From Bacillota bacterium (GTDB lineage: Bacteria > Bacillota > Limnochordia > DTU087), in the NCBI GenBank assembly GCA_012798695.1, contig JAAZMR010000023.1, positions 30,749-94,748 of the forward strand: a DNA stretch of 64,000 bases, in the 5' to 3' direction. Of this stretch, positions 52,055 to 60,125 are shown one piece after another. Below the pieces are notes generated by a model that made no database searches, was not told the origin of the DNA, and saw only the letters and a list, made by a program, of their open reading frames with translations. Positions within the stretch are counted from its first letter, which is position 1; each line of letters opens with the position of its first letter. The position numbers and the translations under genes were made by a program.

Positions 52055-52974
52055 TCGAGCTCCCCCCTCTGAGTTCGCAATAGCCGTCGACGAAAATAAC
52101 TTAGACCAAAGGAAATTGCCGTCAACAGCAATCCCAGTAGATAGAAAATATGATATTGAGGGTCTCCTGGCCCTATCGAGGGCGCTTCAAGTGCGATAGC
52201 AGCTGGTATGGTTAAGAAAGAGCGGACGCTCTCCTGCTGTCCCCGACTAAGGACCTGAGCCAGCATTAGCAGGATGACGGTATCTCCCAGCACCCGTCCA
52301 AAAACGAACAATCCCGCAGCAGCGATACCTGGCCGTGCCGCGGGATAGATTGTGTGGGCTATGGTTTGCCAACGAGTGGCGCCAAGCGCATATGAAGAAG
52401 CCTTAAAGGATGCCGGTATGCGCCGCAAAGTGTCAGTTAGAAAGCAGACCGTGCTGGGATATGCTTGAAGGGACAGAAGTAATGAAGCCATTACGAACCA
52501 TAAGATATAGGAGACCCCTAACTGCGGCCCGTACTTAAGCAAGACCACGATACCAAGAAATCCGATGACCACCGGAGGAATGGCGCCTATCCCTTTTAAG
52601 ACTATCCAAAGCAGTCGCGCTACTCTAGGGGAAGCTATCTCTGTTATGTATAGTGAGGTAATTATACCAAAAAATAGGGCGATCACCGTGGCTCCACACC
52701 CGACCAAGAATGAGTTGATGATCAAGAGAAGGATACTGTATCGAGGGGCTCCTGACAGTGGAATCAAGCCAGGCAAGCCAAAAATACACTTCACATCCAG
52801 TTGGTAAAAACAGGCAACAGCCTGCTTTACGATAAACATGATCATTAAGATCAAAACAGTTAGTGCACCTAGGGTCGCAATACGGATCAGGTTCTCCATG
52901 CTCCGACCAAGTGAATCATGAAAGTCTAGCCTTGGTTGGTTATCTCCCCTGCTTCCGATCTCGATCTTGTCCAT
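52051..52974 (-). CDS. pstC: phosphate ABC transporter permease PstC-like
   Basis: Membrane permease of about 307 residues with six helices, an EAA loop FKASSYALGATRWQTIAHTI and the helix motif GRVLGDTVILLMLAQ, where Asp replaces the usual Glu. First gene of the cluster; no pstS is found upstream, where a 466-nt region separates it from a divergent small ORF. ATG 52974 has no clear ribosome site, so a start at residue 26 (MENLIRI, after CGGAG) is also possible. Confidence 0.8.
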   Translation of the reverse strand: MDKIEIGSRGDNQPRLDFHDSLGRSMENLIRIATLGALTVLILMIMFIVKQAVACFYQLDVKCIFGLPGLIPLSGAPRYSILLLIINSFLVGCGATVIALFFGIITSLYITEIASPRVARLLWIVLKGIGAIPPVVIGFLGIVVLLKYGPQLGVSYILWFVMASLLLSLQAYPSTVCFLTDTLRRIPASFKASSYALGATRWQTIAHTIYPAARPGIAAAGLFVFGRVLGDTVILLMLAQVLSRGQQESVRSFLTIPAAIALEAPSIGPGDPQYHIFYLLGLLLTAISFGLSYFRRRLLRTQRGELE

Positions 52975-53169
52975 GGGTAGCGAGGCCGAAACCCAGGCTA
53001 GTCACCAGGGTAACGCCGTGCCTCCTCTCTAGCTTTTCGAGTCCCGGGGCGAAGATCAGTTGTCCCGCCATACCAGCAATGCACTCTCTGTGTGGCAGCA
53101 TTTGCTCAAGTTACTGTGTGTGGGCAACTTCTAGAGACCTTCTTGCAGTATTTAATGTTATCATGTTGG

Positions 53170-53186
53170 TGTTACCTGTTTGTTAC
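53170..53186 (-). promoter_or_regulatory. Pho-box-like direct repeat upstream of pstC
   Basis: Minus strand GTAACA-AACAG-GTAACA, a repeat with 11-nt period like PhoP sites, about 200 nt before pstC; a third TAACA follows 14 nt further. No PhoP gene is in the window. The rest of 52975-53324 shows no further clear signal. Confidence 0.4.
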
Positions 53187-53324
53187 AGAAATGCTAATTT
53201 CTCGTAACACACCAGGTAGACGCTTTGCTGATCTTAGCACGGTTCGCGATTTTCTTTAGATTCATGCCAGTCTTTTCACAAGGTAAGTACTGCAAAAGAA
53301 CTGCGAAAATGAGGCCAACTACTA

Positions 53325-53353
53325 TTGACAAAAGTGTACAGCAATGGTATATT
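53325..53353 (+). promoter_or_regulatory. promoter of the 56-residue ORF
   Basis: Perfect TTGACA (53325-53330), 17-nt spacer, TATATT (53348-53353). It lies 88 nt before the small ORF's ATG. Confidence 0.85.
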
Positions 53354-53440
53354 AAAGACGACAAGAACGTGTATACAGGATACAATCTCAGGCACTTGTT
53401 ACTCTTTACTAACTCACCACTTCCGAAAGGAGTGACCCCC

Positions 53441-53611
53441 ATGATTATCTCTGTAGGAAATTGGGAAATCGCCATCAAAGTCCAAGAGCAAGAGAAACCG
53501 GAGATAGCCGAAAAGATCCATCGGCAAATGCTTCAGCAAAAGCAGATAGAGCGTGATCGAGAATTGGCCTACGCTCGACTGTTTCTCGGTCGGGGGAATC
53601 ACTTTAACTGA
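53441..53611 (+). CDS. small protein, unknown function
   Basis: Not recognised. 56 residues: a short beta-like N-terminus (MIISVGNWEIAIKVQEQEK), then a long charged helix rich in Gln, Glu and Arg (IHRQMLQQKQIERDRELAY). Size and layout faintly recall the YrzI-type small proteins of Bacillus, without proof. ATG 53441 is backed by AAAGGAG; the 128-aa track ORF uses an upstream start without a ribosome site. A near-consensus promoter and a 10-bp terminator make it a strong single-gene transcript. Confidence 0.65.
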   Translation: MIISVGNWEIAIKVQEQEKPEIAEKIHRQMLQQKQIERDRELAYARLFLGRGNHFN

Positions 53612-53634
53612 TTAAGTTCGACTCTCTACAAACC

Positions 53635-53685
53635 GCAAACCGCGCTGCGCTTCCCTTAGAGGAAGAGCATACGCGGTTTGCTTTA
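53635..53685 (+). terminator. terminator of the 56-residue ORF
   Basis: GCAAACCGCG pairs with CGCGGTTTGC (10 bp), and an inner CTTCC/GGAAG stem stabilises the loop; TTTATTA follows. 23 nt after the stop codon. Confidence 0.85.
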
Positions 53686-53767
53686 TTAATTGCCTTAATT
53701 TATCTTGGAACCTTCATTTACCCTGACCATAATGGTTCCAGATACAGCTGATTGGGTCGGGTTGAGA

Positions 53768-55357
53768 CTAGTTACCTATGAAGCCGATGATCAGGGCCAA
53801 TACGGCAGCAATTGTTGCAATATTGGCTGCACCTTTGAGACTCTTGTTTTCTTTCTCGGCGTGCTTACGGTAGCTATCAAACTCATCCCGTAACTCTTGT
53901 AACTGGCGCTCCATACGCTTTTCTCTCATTAAGGAGGCGCTCAACTGCGCAGACGCTTCTGTCACAACTTTCTCATCCATGGCAGCGAGTTTGTTTTCTG
54001 TTACGGCCACACGGTCCTGCAATGTAAGAACAACCCCTTGCAGATCACTAACATATCCCTTCAAGTCTGCCAAATCCTTGCTATCGGCCGCAGCACCTTG
54101 CTGCAAAATACCGGTCCGCTTGTCCAAAGCCGCAATCCTATCACTGATATTAATCAGGTCAGTCTGAACTGCCTCCAAGCTCTTGACCAAATCTTGACGC
54201 AGTCCGCTTACATCTTTCATCAGTTGACCATCGGCTGCTGCCAAGACTTCTGCTTGTTTGACGAGCTGTCCCTGCAACACCTGTATATCTTCAGAAATAG
54301 TCTCTGTTTCCTGAGTGCGGGTTTCTACCTCTGCTCCTAATGCCAGCTGCAACTGTGCAAGATCCGATTCTAGGCCATCCATTTGGACTGCTAACTCTTC
54401 GTCACGCTTGGTGCTAGCATTCTGCCAGGAAACAAGGGTATCCTCCACTGTATTTAGCTGCTGAACGGCATTGGCTAAGTCAATTTCAACCCGGTTAATC
54501 TCAGCCGCCAGTTCGGCATCTTTCGTTTCGAGTTCTGTCTGTAACAAGCTCAAAGCAGCTTCCCTTTCCGCGAAACGACTCTGCACTTTTACTCCTAGTG
54601 CCTCTTCCAATGCTGTCAGCGAATCCCCATGCACCGCCAATCGACGGCTGTGCTCTTTTAGCTTCTCTGTATTATCTTCCACCGCAGCCTCTGTATTGGC
54701 CAAGGAAGTGGTGGCCGCTTCCAGTGTGGTCCCTTGGGCAGCCAGTTCCTCTTCCATCCTCCGCAACTGGACACTCTGTTGATCCACTTGTTCCGTCAAG
54801 ACCACATCCGTTGCTTCTAGTCTCGTCGTAGTATCATCCAGTTCTTGTTTGACAGCCGCGATCTCGGCTAAAATCGCGCTGGCCTGCTCCTGCTGAGCGT
54901 AACGTATCGCTGCATCCTCTTGTTCCATGGTATCGATTACCCGTGTAATTGTATCATCCATCACCTGAACACGTTTTTGAGTATCTGCTACGGTAGAGCT
55001 CAAATTTTCTTTTTCATTATACCAGCGCACCAATTCATCGCGAAATTCCGTAGAGAGCTTCCGCAAGAGCTCTAGGTCATCCTGGGTTACTCCCAACTGA
55101 CCCTTTTCTATTTCTAGAAGCATCTTTCCAACTACTGATGCCAATGTATACCGATCTACAGGCTTTTGACCTTGAAATGTACCGTCTTCATAAACAGCTA
55201 AGTAACCCTCTTGGACAAGTTTCTTCACACCCTGATATGCCCAATGGCTCTCGGGAACGTCACTAATCTGTACCTCGGCAGCAAGAACCCCCGAACTCGC
55301 TAGCATTAAAAGCAGAATCACCGCTGCCGCTATCCTACTGAGTAATTTGGACTCCAT
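53768..55357 (-). CDS. SLH-domain coiled-coil protein with C-terminal membrane helix (Omp-alpha-like)
   Basis: Exported protein: signal peptide (ILLLMLASSGVLAAE), one SLH domain at about residues 30-90 (DVPESHWAYQGVKKLVQEGY), about 400 residues of nearly continuous coiled coil with heptad-like repeats, and a C-terminal hydrophobic helix NIATIAAVLALIIGFIG. This is the order seen in Thermotoga Omp-alpha, which spans from peptidoglycan (SLH) to the outer membrane (terminal helix). ATG 55357 follows GGGGG. Last gene of an exbB-exbD-tonB operon, supporting a role in an outer envelope. An alternative is an SLH tether anchored in the inner membrane. Confidence 0.75.
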   Translation of the reverse strand: MESKLLSRIAAAVILLLMLASSGVLAAEVQISDVPESHWAYQGVKKLVQEGYLAVYEDGTFQGQKPVDRYTLASVVGKMLLEIEKGQLGVTQDDLELLRKLSTEFRDELVRWYNEKENLSSTVADTQKRVQVMDDTITRVIDTMEQEDAAIRYAQQEQASAILAEIAAVKQELDDTTTRLEATDVVLTEQVDQQSVQLRRMEEELAAQGTTLEAATTSLANTEAAVEDNTEKLKEHSRRLAVHGDSLTALEEALGVKVQSRFAEREAALSLLQTELETKDAELAAEINRVEIDLANAVQQLNTVEDTLVSWQNASTKRDEELAVQMDGLESDLAQLQLALGAEVETRTQETETISEDIQVLQGQLVKQAEVLAAADGQLMKDVSGLRQDLVKSLEAVQTDLINISDRIAALDKRTGILQQGAAADSKDLADLKGYVSDLQGVVLTLQDRVAVTENKLAAMDEKVVTEASAQLSASLMREKRMERQLQELRDEFDSYRKHAEKENKSLKGAANIATIAAVLALIIGFIGN

Positions 55358-55422
55358 CTCTTATCCAGCCCCCTGTCAATTCTTTCTGATCGGTTGTGTA
55401 TGCCCTACCGGCAAGTAACTGT

Positions 55423-57462
55423 TCATTTGCTTACAGTAACCGGTAAGCCCGCAGCTCCCAATTCCACCACCTGGCCACCACTAGTCGTCAGACGGGCTGA
55501 GTGCAGCTGAATTACCCCACTGCCTTCATCGACAGCCAGGAAGCGGATAGCACACAGGTTACCGGTGAGTCGACGTGTTCCCACTTCTGGCAGCTGGGTG
55601 ATCTTAAGCCTGATCATGCCTTGTAGTGGTTCCAATTCCACTTCCATGGGAATTCTCTGTCCGGTCGTTGCTGAAATCGATGCCAGCACCTGGCCTGGCT
55701 CTATCCCCAGCTTCCCACCGGTTACCCGCAACAAGTTCACAGGGTACTGCAGCAAAAACTCAGCTTCCTGGATATTTCTTAAGTTATAGCCCTTGACCGC
55801 CACTTTGTAGGGTGAGCCTAAGGTAATTGCTGCCTTGGGTTCCTCCGCCGCCAGTCGCACTAGCTGCGGCAGTTGCGGTATACTGATGAAACCATTCAGC
55901 ACCTGCGTATCGGTCACCCCTGACTCCACCTTGACTGAATATGGCAGATTGTCGCTAGCCACATCTGTGGGGGTAATAAACCACTGCAGCAGGCGCTTTT
56001 CCCCTGGAGCTAGGTCACCACTCAGCTTTATTCGGGATTCTCCCGGGGCTAGTCGTAGTCCTATGGGGGCTTCCCACTGAGCTTGTACCCACTTTGCTTC
56101 CATCTCACCGACATTAGTAATAGCAGCCCTGACAGCAAACGGTACTGGCTGTAGGCTCCCATCTTCAATCAACAGCCGCGGCGGGCCTGAGAGCTCAACC
56201 TCCAGACGGGCTGGGTGCAATATTTGAACTTGACGCCGCACTTGGTTGGGTTCGCTATTAGCCGCTTCTACGCGAACCTGATAGTTAAGTGTCCCCCTAA
56301 CTCGCTCTTTCACCTCTACCTGCCAGGCGATTTGCACTGATTGACCTACATCGAGATTCCCTAGTTGCCCGATAGCCTGTTGGCCAGGAGCCAAGATGAG
56401 CCCTTCAGGCAGCTGGATTGAGGCTTTTACGTCCCTAGCCTCGCCTTCCCCGCTGTTTTCCACATAGGCTACAACTGGGAACCGGGTACGCCCATCAGGT
56501 GATTCGGTGACTATGGCGGGAGATGTTACCCCCAAAGAGATCTTGCCCGGGGCGATGGTAATACCACCCAGGCCATAGTAGGTTACCCAAGTGACACTTT
56601 CTCCCGCAGGAAGCGGGACAGGATCCCAAAACATGGCAATGGCTGAGTCCAGCTCAAACTCACCCTTGCGCAAAAAAATCCGATCAATCTCGAAATCGAA
56701 GTCCCAAATACTCTCTGCCAGTACACCCCAATTGGTAAAATATACCCGATCCGGTGTTGTCACGCCTGAGCCCCTCAAAGTTCCCTGAGACATGACCTCG
56801 GGCTCAGCCAGCGAATCAAAGGCTTGCCAAAAATCTGGTATTTCAGCTTTTGTAAATAGAGCATCTGTTGTAACTGCCTGTTCCTTTACTCGAAATGGAG
56901 CACCGTCATTGGCACCGAGCATCGTATCGAGCATTAGCCGCATGCCTACTGAATGAGGAGCTGTATCCTGGTTGGTCAATCGATAAGCAATGCGGGCGGT
57001 ATCTTTGAGCCCGGTGGTACTGCTGCGGGTAAAGCTCAGCATCTGCTCTACTTCGACAAAGCCCAGCTGATATACGGTGCGAATTGCGTTTCCTTCGACG
57101 ATAGCTGGCCCAGAGACTAGTCTGCCAAACGGTCCCTGACGACCCGCTGATGTTTGGGTACGACCGCCAAATACGTAGTTATTGCCATCCACCTGGATGG
57201 TCGTATACGAAGTCCACGGGTCAGCCATTCCATAGACAAGTGGTTTGTTCTCATCACCGCTTCTATCTGGATCACCACCGGTTGTATTGATCGAAAAACG
57301 ACCGGTGTTTTCTTTACCTCCATTGACGATAATGGAAATATATTCATTGGCAGCGATTACGTTGCTGCCGGCTGTGCCTCCAATGGTGGCTAGGGCGTTC
57401 CCTGCACAAAAACTCATCGCCATGGCCACAAGCAGGCTAATTATTAGCCAACGCCGCATCAA
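55423..57462 (-). CDS. secreted protein with CARDB-like and cohesin-like domains
   Basis: 679 residues with a signal peptide (LIISLLVAMAMSFCAGNALA). The first 300 residues form an unidentified beta-rich domain (NTTGGDPDRSGDENKP to WVTYYGLGG). Two CARDB/NEW3-like Ig-type repeats follow (PVVAYVENSGEGEARDVKAS; FAVRAAITNVGEMEAKWVQA). The last 140 residues have the strand pattern of a cohesin domain (VAVKGYNLRNIQEAEFLLQY, then LTGNLCAIRFLAVDEGSG). Start is ATG (or TTG one codon earlier) after AGGGGG. In the TonB operon, so probably surface-exposed; ligand unknown. Confidence 0.65.
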   Translation of the reverse strand: MMRRWLIISLLVAMAMSFCAGNALATIGGTAGSNVIAANEYISIIVNGGKENTGRFSINTTGGDPDRSGDENKPLVYGMADPWTSYTTIQVDGNNYVFGGRTQTSAGRQGPFGRLVSGPAIVEGNAIRTVYQLGFVEVEQMLSFTRSSTTGLKDTARIAYRLTNQDTAPHSVGMRLMLDTMLGANDGAPFRVKEQAVTTDALFTKAEIPDFWQAFDSLAEPEVMSQGTLRGSGVTTPDRVYFTNWGVLAESIWDFDFEIDRIFLRKGEFELDSAIAMFWDPVPLPAGESVTWVTYYGLGGITIAPGKISLGVTSPAIVTESPDGRTRFPVVAYVENSGEGEARDVKASIQLPEGLILAPGQQAIGQLGNLDVGQSVQIAWQVEVKERVRGTLNYQVRVEAANSEPNQVRRQVQILHPARLEVELSGPPRLLIEDGSLQPVPFAVRAAITNVGEMEAKWVQAQWEAPIGLRLAPGESRIKLSGDLAPGEKRLLQWFITPTDVASDNLPYSVKVESGVTDTQVLNGFISIPQLPQLVRLAAEEPKAAITLGSPYKVAVKGYNLRNIQEAEFLLQYPVNLLRVTGGKLGIEPGQVLASISATTGQRIPMEVELEPLQGMIRLKITQLPEVGTRRLTGNLCAIRFLAVDEGSGVIQLHSARLTTSGGQVVELGAAGLPVTVSK

Positions 57463-57545
57463 TTACCAGCCCCCTACTTACAAAGCTGCATACTTAACCG
57501 ACTATCCATGAAGCCCGCCTCTTCTTGTTCGGTTCAGCTCCCGAT

Positions 57546-58484
57546 TCATTCGTCTTTGACATACCGAATCCCGTCATACTCAATTCTAACCCTAAACTCA
57601 GGTGGGCCGCCGAACACGATCGTTACCGAAAGGACGTAGTCTTCGAGCAACGGTTCCATCTTCCATCCATGTTCGATCGTTAGACTGGCAACCTGATCCA
57701 AGGTGTCTAGACCCGATGACTCGCGGATCACAATCCGGTTAGCCTTTGTTGCACCTTTAGGAACATAGGCATCGAGCTTCACAGTACCAGCTAGACCTTC
57801 ATTGATCGCGTTTTTCGGGTATTGGACCCTACCTCCACCTGCAACTATACTGCCGGCAGCCGGCAGTGGCGGTAACGGTGGCGGTGATGGCTCCACTTCT
57901 TCTAGCAGATCTGGATCTACCGAAGGGCCAGCCGCCGGCTCACCACCTGCTGCATCTGGAGAACCGCCTCCGGATACCACAACATCCTGGCCTTGCTCAC
58001 TGGTAAGCAAACGATCATTATCACTGCCTGAGTCAGCAAGATTCTTTTCCGTATCATCGGCGGGCTCAAGTACCTGTTCCTGCGGTTCCGGTGCGGGTGC
58101 CGCCTTTTCTTCGACAGTGGCCGGAGTTTGTGATTCAATCGGGGTTGAGATCTCTTTTGGTACTGGCTGTTCCACCTGAGGCTCGGGCTTGACTTCTGCC
58201 TCAACTACTTGCTTCTCGGGTTGAGGTACTGGCGTCTCTGTGGCCGGCTTCTTGGTTTCCTCCCTGCGCACCCCGTCAGCGGGTTGTCGGCTCAATTGCG
58301 CTCTTGCAGACGGCTGATCGTCTATAGGTATGATGGTAATTATCCCACCATTACCCCCGAACAGCATGCCTGGGCCCGTAGCTAACTGCCACTCTGGATA
58401 GAGAAAAATCAGCAAGGCATGGAGGATAAGAGAAATCAGAACAAAGGCCCCTAAAGACCTCTCGGATTCATCAGTAACGTACAT
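57546..58484 (-). CDS. tonB: TonB-family energy transducer
   Basis: Inner-membrane-anchored energy transducer: one N-terminal helix (FVLISLILHALLIFLYP), a long Pro/Glu-rich periplasmic spacer (about 70-225) and a C-terminal TonB domain (VQYPKNAINEGLAGTVKLDA to the end) with the family's GxV strand. It transmits proton-motive force to outer-membrane proteins, so its presence implies an outer membrane. ATG 58484 with GGGAGG upstream is preferred to the longer track start. Between exbD and the cohesin-like gene. Confidence 0.85.
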   Translation of the reverse strand: MYVTDESERSLGAFVLISLILHALLIFLYPEWQLATGPGMLFGGNGGIITIIPIDDQPSARAQLSRQPADGVRREETKKPATETPVPQPEKQVVEAEVKPEPQVEQPVPKEISTPIESQTPATVEEKAAPAPEPQEQVLEPADDTEKNLADSGSDNDRLLTSEQGQDVVVSGGGSPDAAGGEPAAGPSVDPDLLEEVEPSPPPLPPLPAAGSIVAGGGRVQYPKNAINEGLAGTVKLDAYVPKGATKANRIVIRESSGLDTLDQVASLTIEHGWKMEPLLEDYVLSVTIVFGGPPEFRVRIEYDGIRYVKDE

Positions 58485-58532
58485 TGTGGCACCACCTCCC
58501 CCCAAGGTTGTCCATATGACACCTATAGGTGT

Positions 58533-58943
58533 TTACTTATCCCGGGGGCGAACCGCCAAACCAAATCGATATCCCCCTACCTGCCGTATATCATCCATAG
58601 CCTGTACTACATAGTCATAACGTGTATTTTTGTCTGCCTTAATCACAATAAATAGGTCCGGTCTTTGCTTTAGTGATTTGCCGATCTCTGCCTTTAGTGT
58701 TGCAGAGCTCACCTGCCGATCACCAAGAAATGTCCGACCATCGGCCGCTATCGAAATAGTCACCTGGCTGGGAGACTGCCTGTCTGAAGTCGCTGCCTTA
58801 GGTAGTTCCAGATTCAGTCCGGCAGGTTGGGTCCGAAAAGTAGTAAAAAGCATAAAGAAAACGAGAATGAAGAAAATCACATCGATTAGAGGCACAATCT
58901 GGACATTTGGCTTCTTGCGGGTCGGACGCTGGACCAACATCAA
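58533..58943 (-). CDS. exbD: ExbD/TolR biopolymer transport protein
   Basis: 136 residues: short cytoplasmic N-terminus, one helix with the conserved protonatable Asp in IVPLIDVIFFILVFFMLFTT, and a periplasmic domain. It forms the proton channel with ExbB. The start overlaps the exbB stop. ATG 58943 (ATG ATG) follows AAGGGG. Confidence 0.92.
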   Translation of the reverse strand: MMLVQRPTRKKPNVQIVPLIDVIFFILVFFMLFTTFRTQPAGLNLELPKAATSDRQSPSQVTISIAADGRTFLGDRQVSSATLKAEIGKSLKQRPDLFIVIKADKNTRYDYVVQAMDDIRQVGGYRFGLAVRPRDK

Positions 58944-59554
58944 ATGTCACCCCTTGCTTCCAGAATCGCCAACAGCTCAGAAGAGCGTTTATTGATATCG
59001 ACCACTTGGCGATCAATCAAGCTTGTAAGATACGAATAGACCAGCATGCCAGGGATGGCGATAACCAATCCGACTGCTGTAGTAATCAAGGCTTCAGCAA
59101 TCCCCACACTCACGGCTAGTGGTTCTTCTAGGCCGCCGACAGCCGCTATCACCTGAAAACTCTTGATAATACCCGTGACGGTACCCAATAAGCCCAGCAG
59201 CGGGGCAATGGTCACCATTACATCCAACGTGCCCAGTCGCCGCTCCATGCGAAACACTTCTTCATGAGCGACTTCTTCGAGCCGTTCTCGAATATGCTCT
59301 TTGTCTTTATCATAATGGGCTATTCCAGCGGCCAACACTGCCGCGACCGGCCCCCTGGTCTTCTTTGCTATCTGCATTGCCTCCAAGATCTTGCCCTGCT
59401 GCAGTGCTAGTTTAATATCATCCATCAAGTCTTCTGTATCCACCCGGCAACGCAGCAAGTAGAACAGTCTTTCCAGCGAAACAGCCAACATCAACACTGA
59501 GCATAGCAACAAGGGGATCATGACCGGGCCACCCCGAATGATCATATCCAGCAT
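58940..59554 (-). CDS. exbB: MotA/TolQ/ExbB proton channel protein
   Basis: 204 residues with three transmembrane helices: VMIPLLLCSVLMLAVSLERL near the N-terminus, then IAPLLGLLGTVTGIIKSFQV and ITTAVGLVIAIPGMLVYSYL with the conserved small-residue packing. It drives TonB together with ExbD. ATG 59554 follows GGAGG. First gene of the envelope operon, divergent from the SASP-like gene. Confidence 0.92.
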   Translation of the reverse strand: MLDMIIRGGPVMIPLLLCSVLMLAVSLERLFYLLRCRVDTEDLMDDIKLALQQGKILEAMQIAKKTRGPVAAVLAAGIAHYDKDKEHIRERLEEVAHEEVFRMERRLGTLDVMVTIAPLLGLLGTVTGIIKSFQVIAAVGGLEEPLAVSVGIAEALITTAVGLVIAIPGMLVYSYLTSLIDRQVVDINKRSSELLAILEARGDI

Positions 59555-59824
59555 TATCTATACCTCCACTCCATCCACATTCATTGGGTAAGACTATTCG
59601 ACAGCCATCTACCATATCCTTCCCTGCAGGATTTCCTAGAATTTCTTCAAAAAAACTCCTACATGTTTCAGGAATTTCCCTATTTGGCAGTTTCGACAAG
59701 CAGCAAATCAAATCCTGCTGTCATGACTCGACATTAAGAAAAGAAACCAGACTGCAAGCATGGGGAAATGTCCCCAGGATAAACTAAGGATAGCCGGCAA
59801 CCGATATTAGGAGACTTACACAAA

Positions 59825-60064
59825 ATGGATAGACAATCTAGGCAAATTCACGAGCAAGCCATGGGCAAACTGAAACGGGACCTAGCACAAGAAATGGGTT
59901 TATGGGAGCTAGTTCAGGAGGGGGGATGGGGGGCTCTATCAGCCAAAGACTGTGGGCGCATCGGTGGTAGGATGGCCAGCCAGCTCGGTCCGGGTCTCAT
60001 GCGAAAAATCGCGGCTCTAGGGGAGTCAGAATGGCTCAAGGGCGAGACTACCACGAATGAATAG
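59825..60064 (+). CDS. small acid-soluble spore protein, alpha/beta-like
   Basis: 79 residues. The core LKRDLAQEMGLWELVQEGG followed by SAKDCGRIGGRMASQLG matches the alpha/beta SASP layout (helix with LKxE-A-E-G, then GxIGG-M). These proteins coat spore DNA and are cleaved by GPR on germination; RDLAQEMG sits where the GPR site would be. The central linker carries Trp and Cys residues that are unusual for the family. ATG 59825 follows TTAGGAG; an inverted repeat TGGGGA/TCCCCA lies 50-65 nt upstream. Expression under a forespore sigma factor is expected but not shown. Confidence 0.72.
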   Translation: MDRQSRQIHEQAMGKLKRDLAQEMGLWELVQEGGWGALSAKDCGRIGGRMASQLGPGLMRKIAALGESEWLKGETTTNE

Positions 60065-60078
60065 CTGGATAACCAAAA

Positions 60079-60113
60079 GAGGTGGTGAAACCTACTCCGG
60101 GCCTCACCACCTC
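60079..60113. terminator. bidirectional hairpin between SASP and GNAT genes
   Basis: GAGGTGGTGA and TCACCACCTC form a 10-bp stem between two convergent genes. On the minus strand it runs into TTTTGG, favouring GNAT termination; on the plus strand there is little U-tract. Confidence 0.7.
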
Positions 60114-60125
60114 CAAATCTGGAAA

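Noticed and set aside
53225-53611. 128-aa version of the small plus ORF
   Set aside because: The promoter at 53325-53353 lies inside this ORF, so transcription starts after its first codon; ATG 53441 has the ribosome site.
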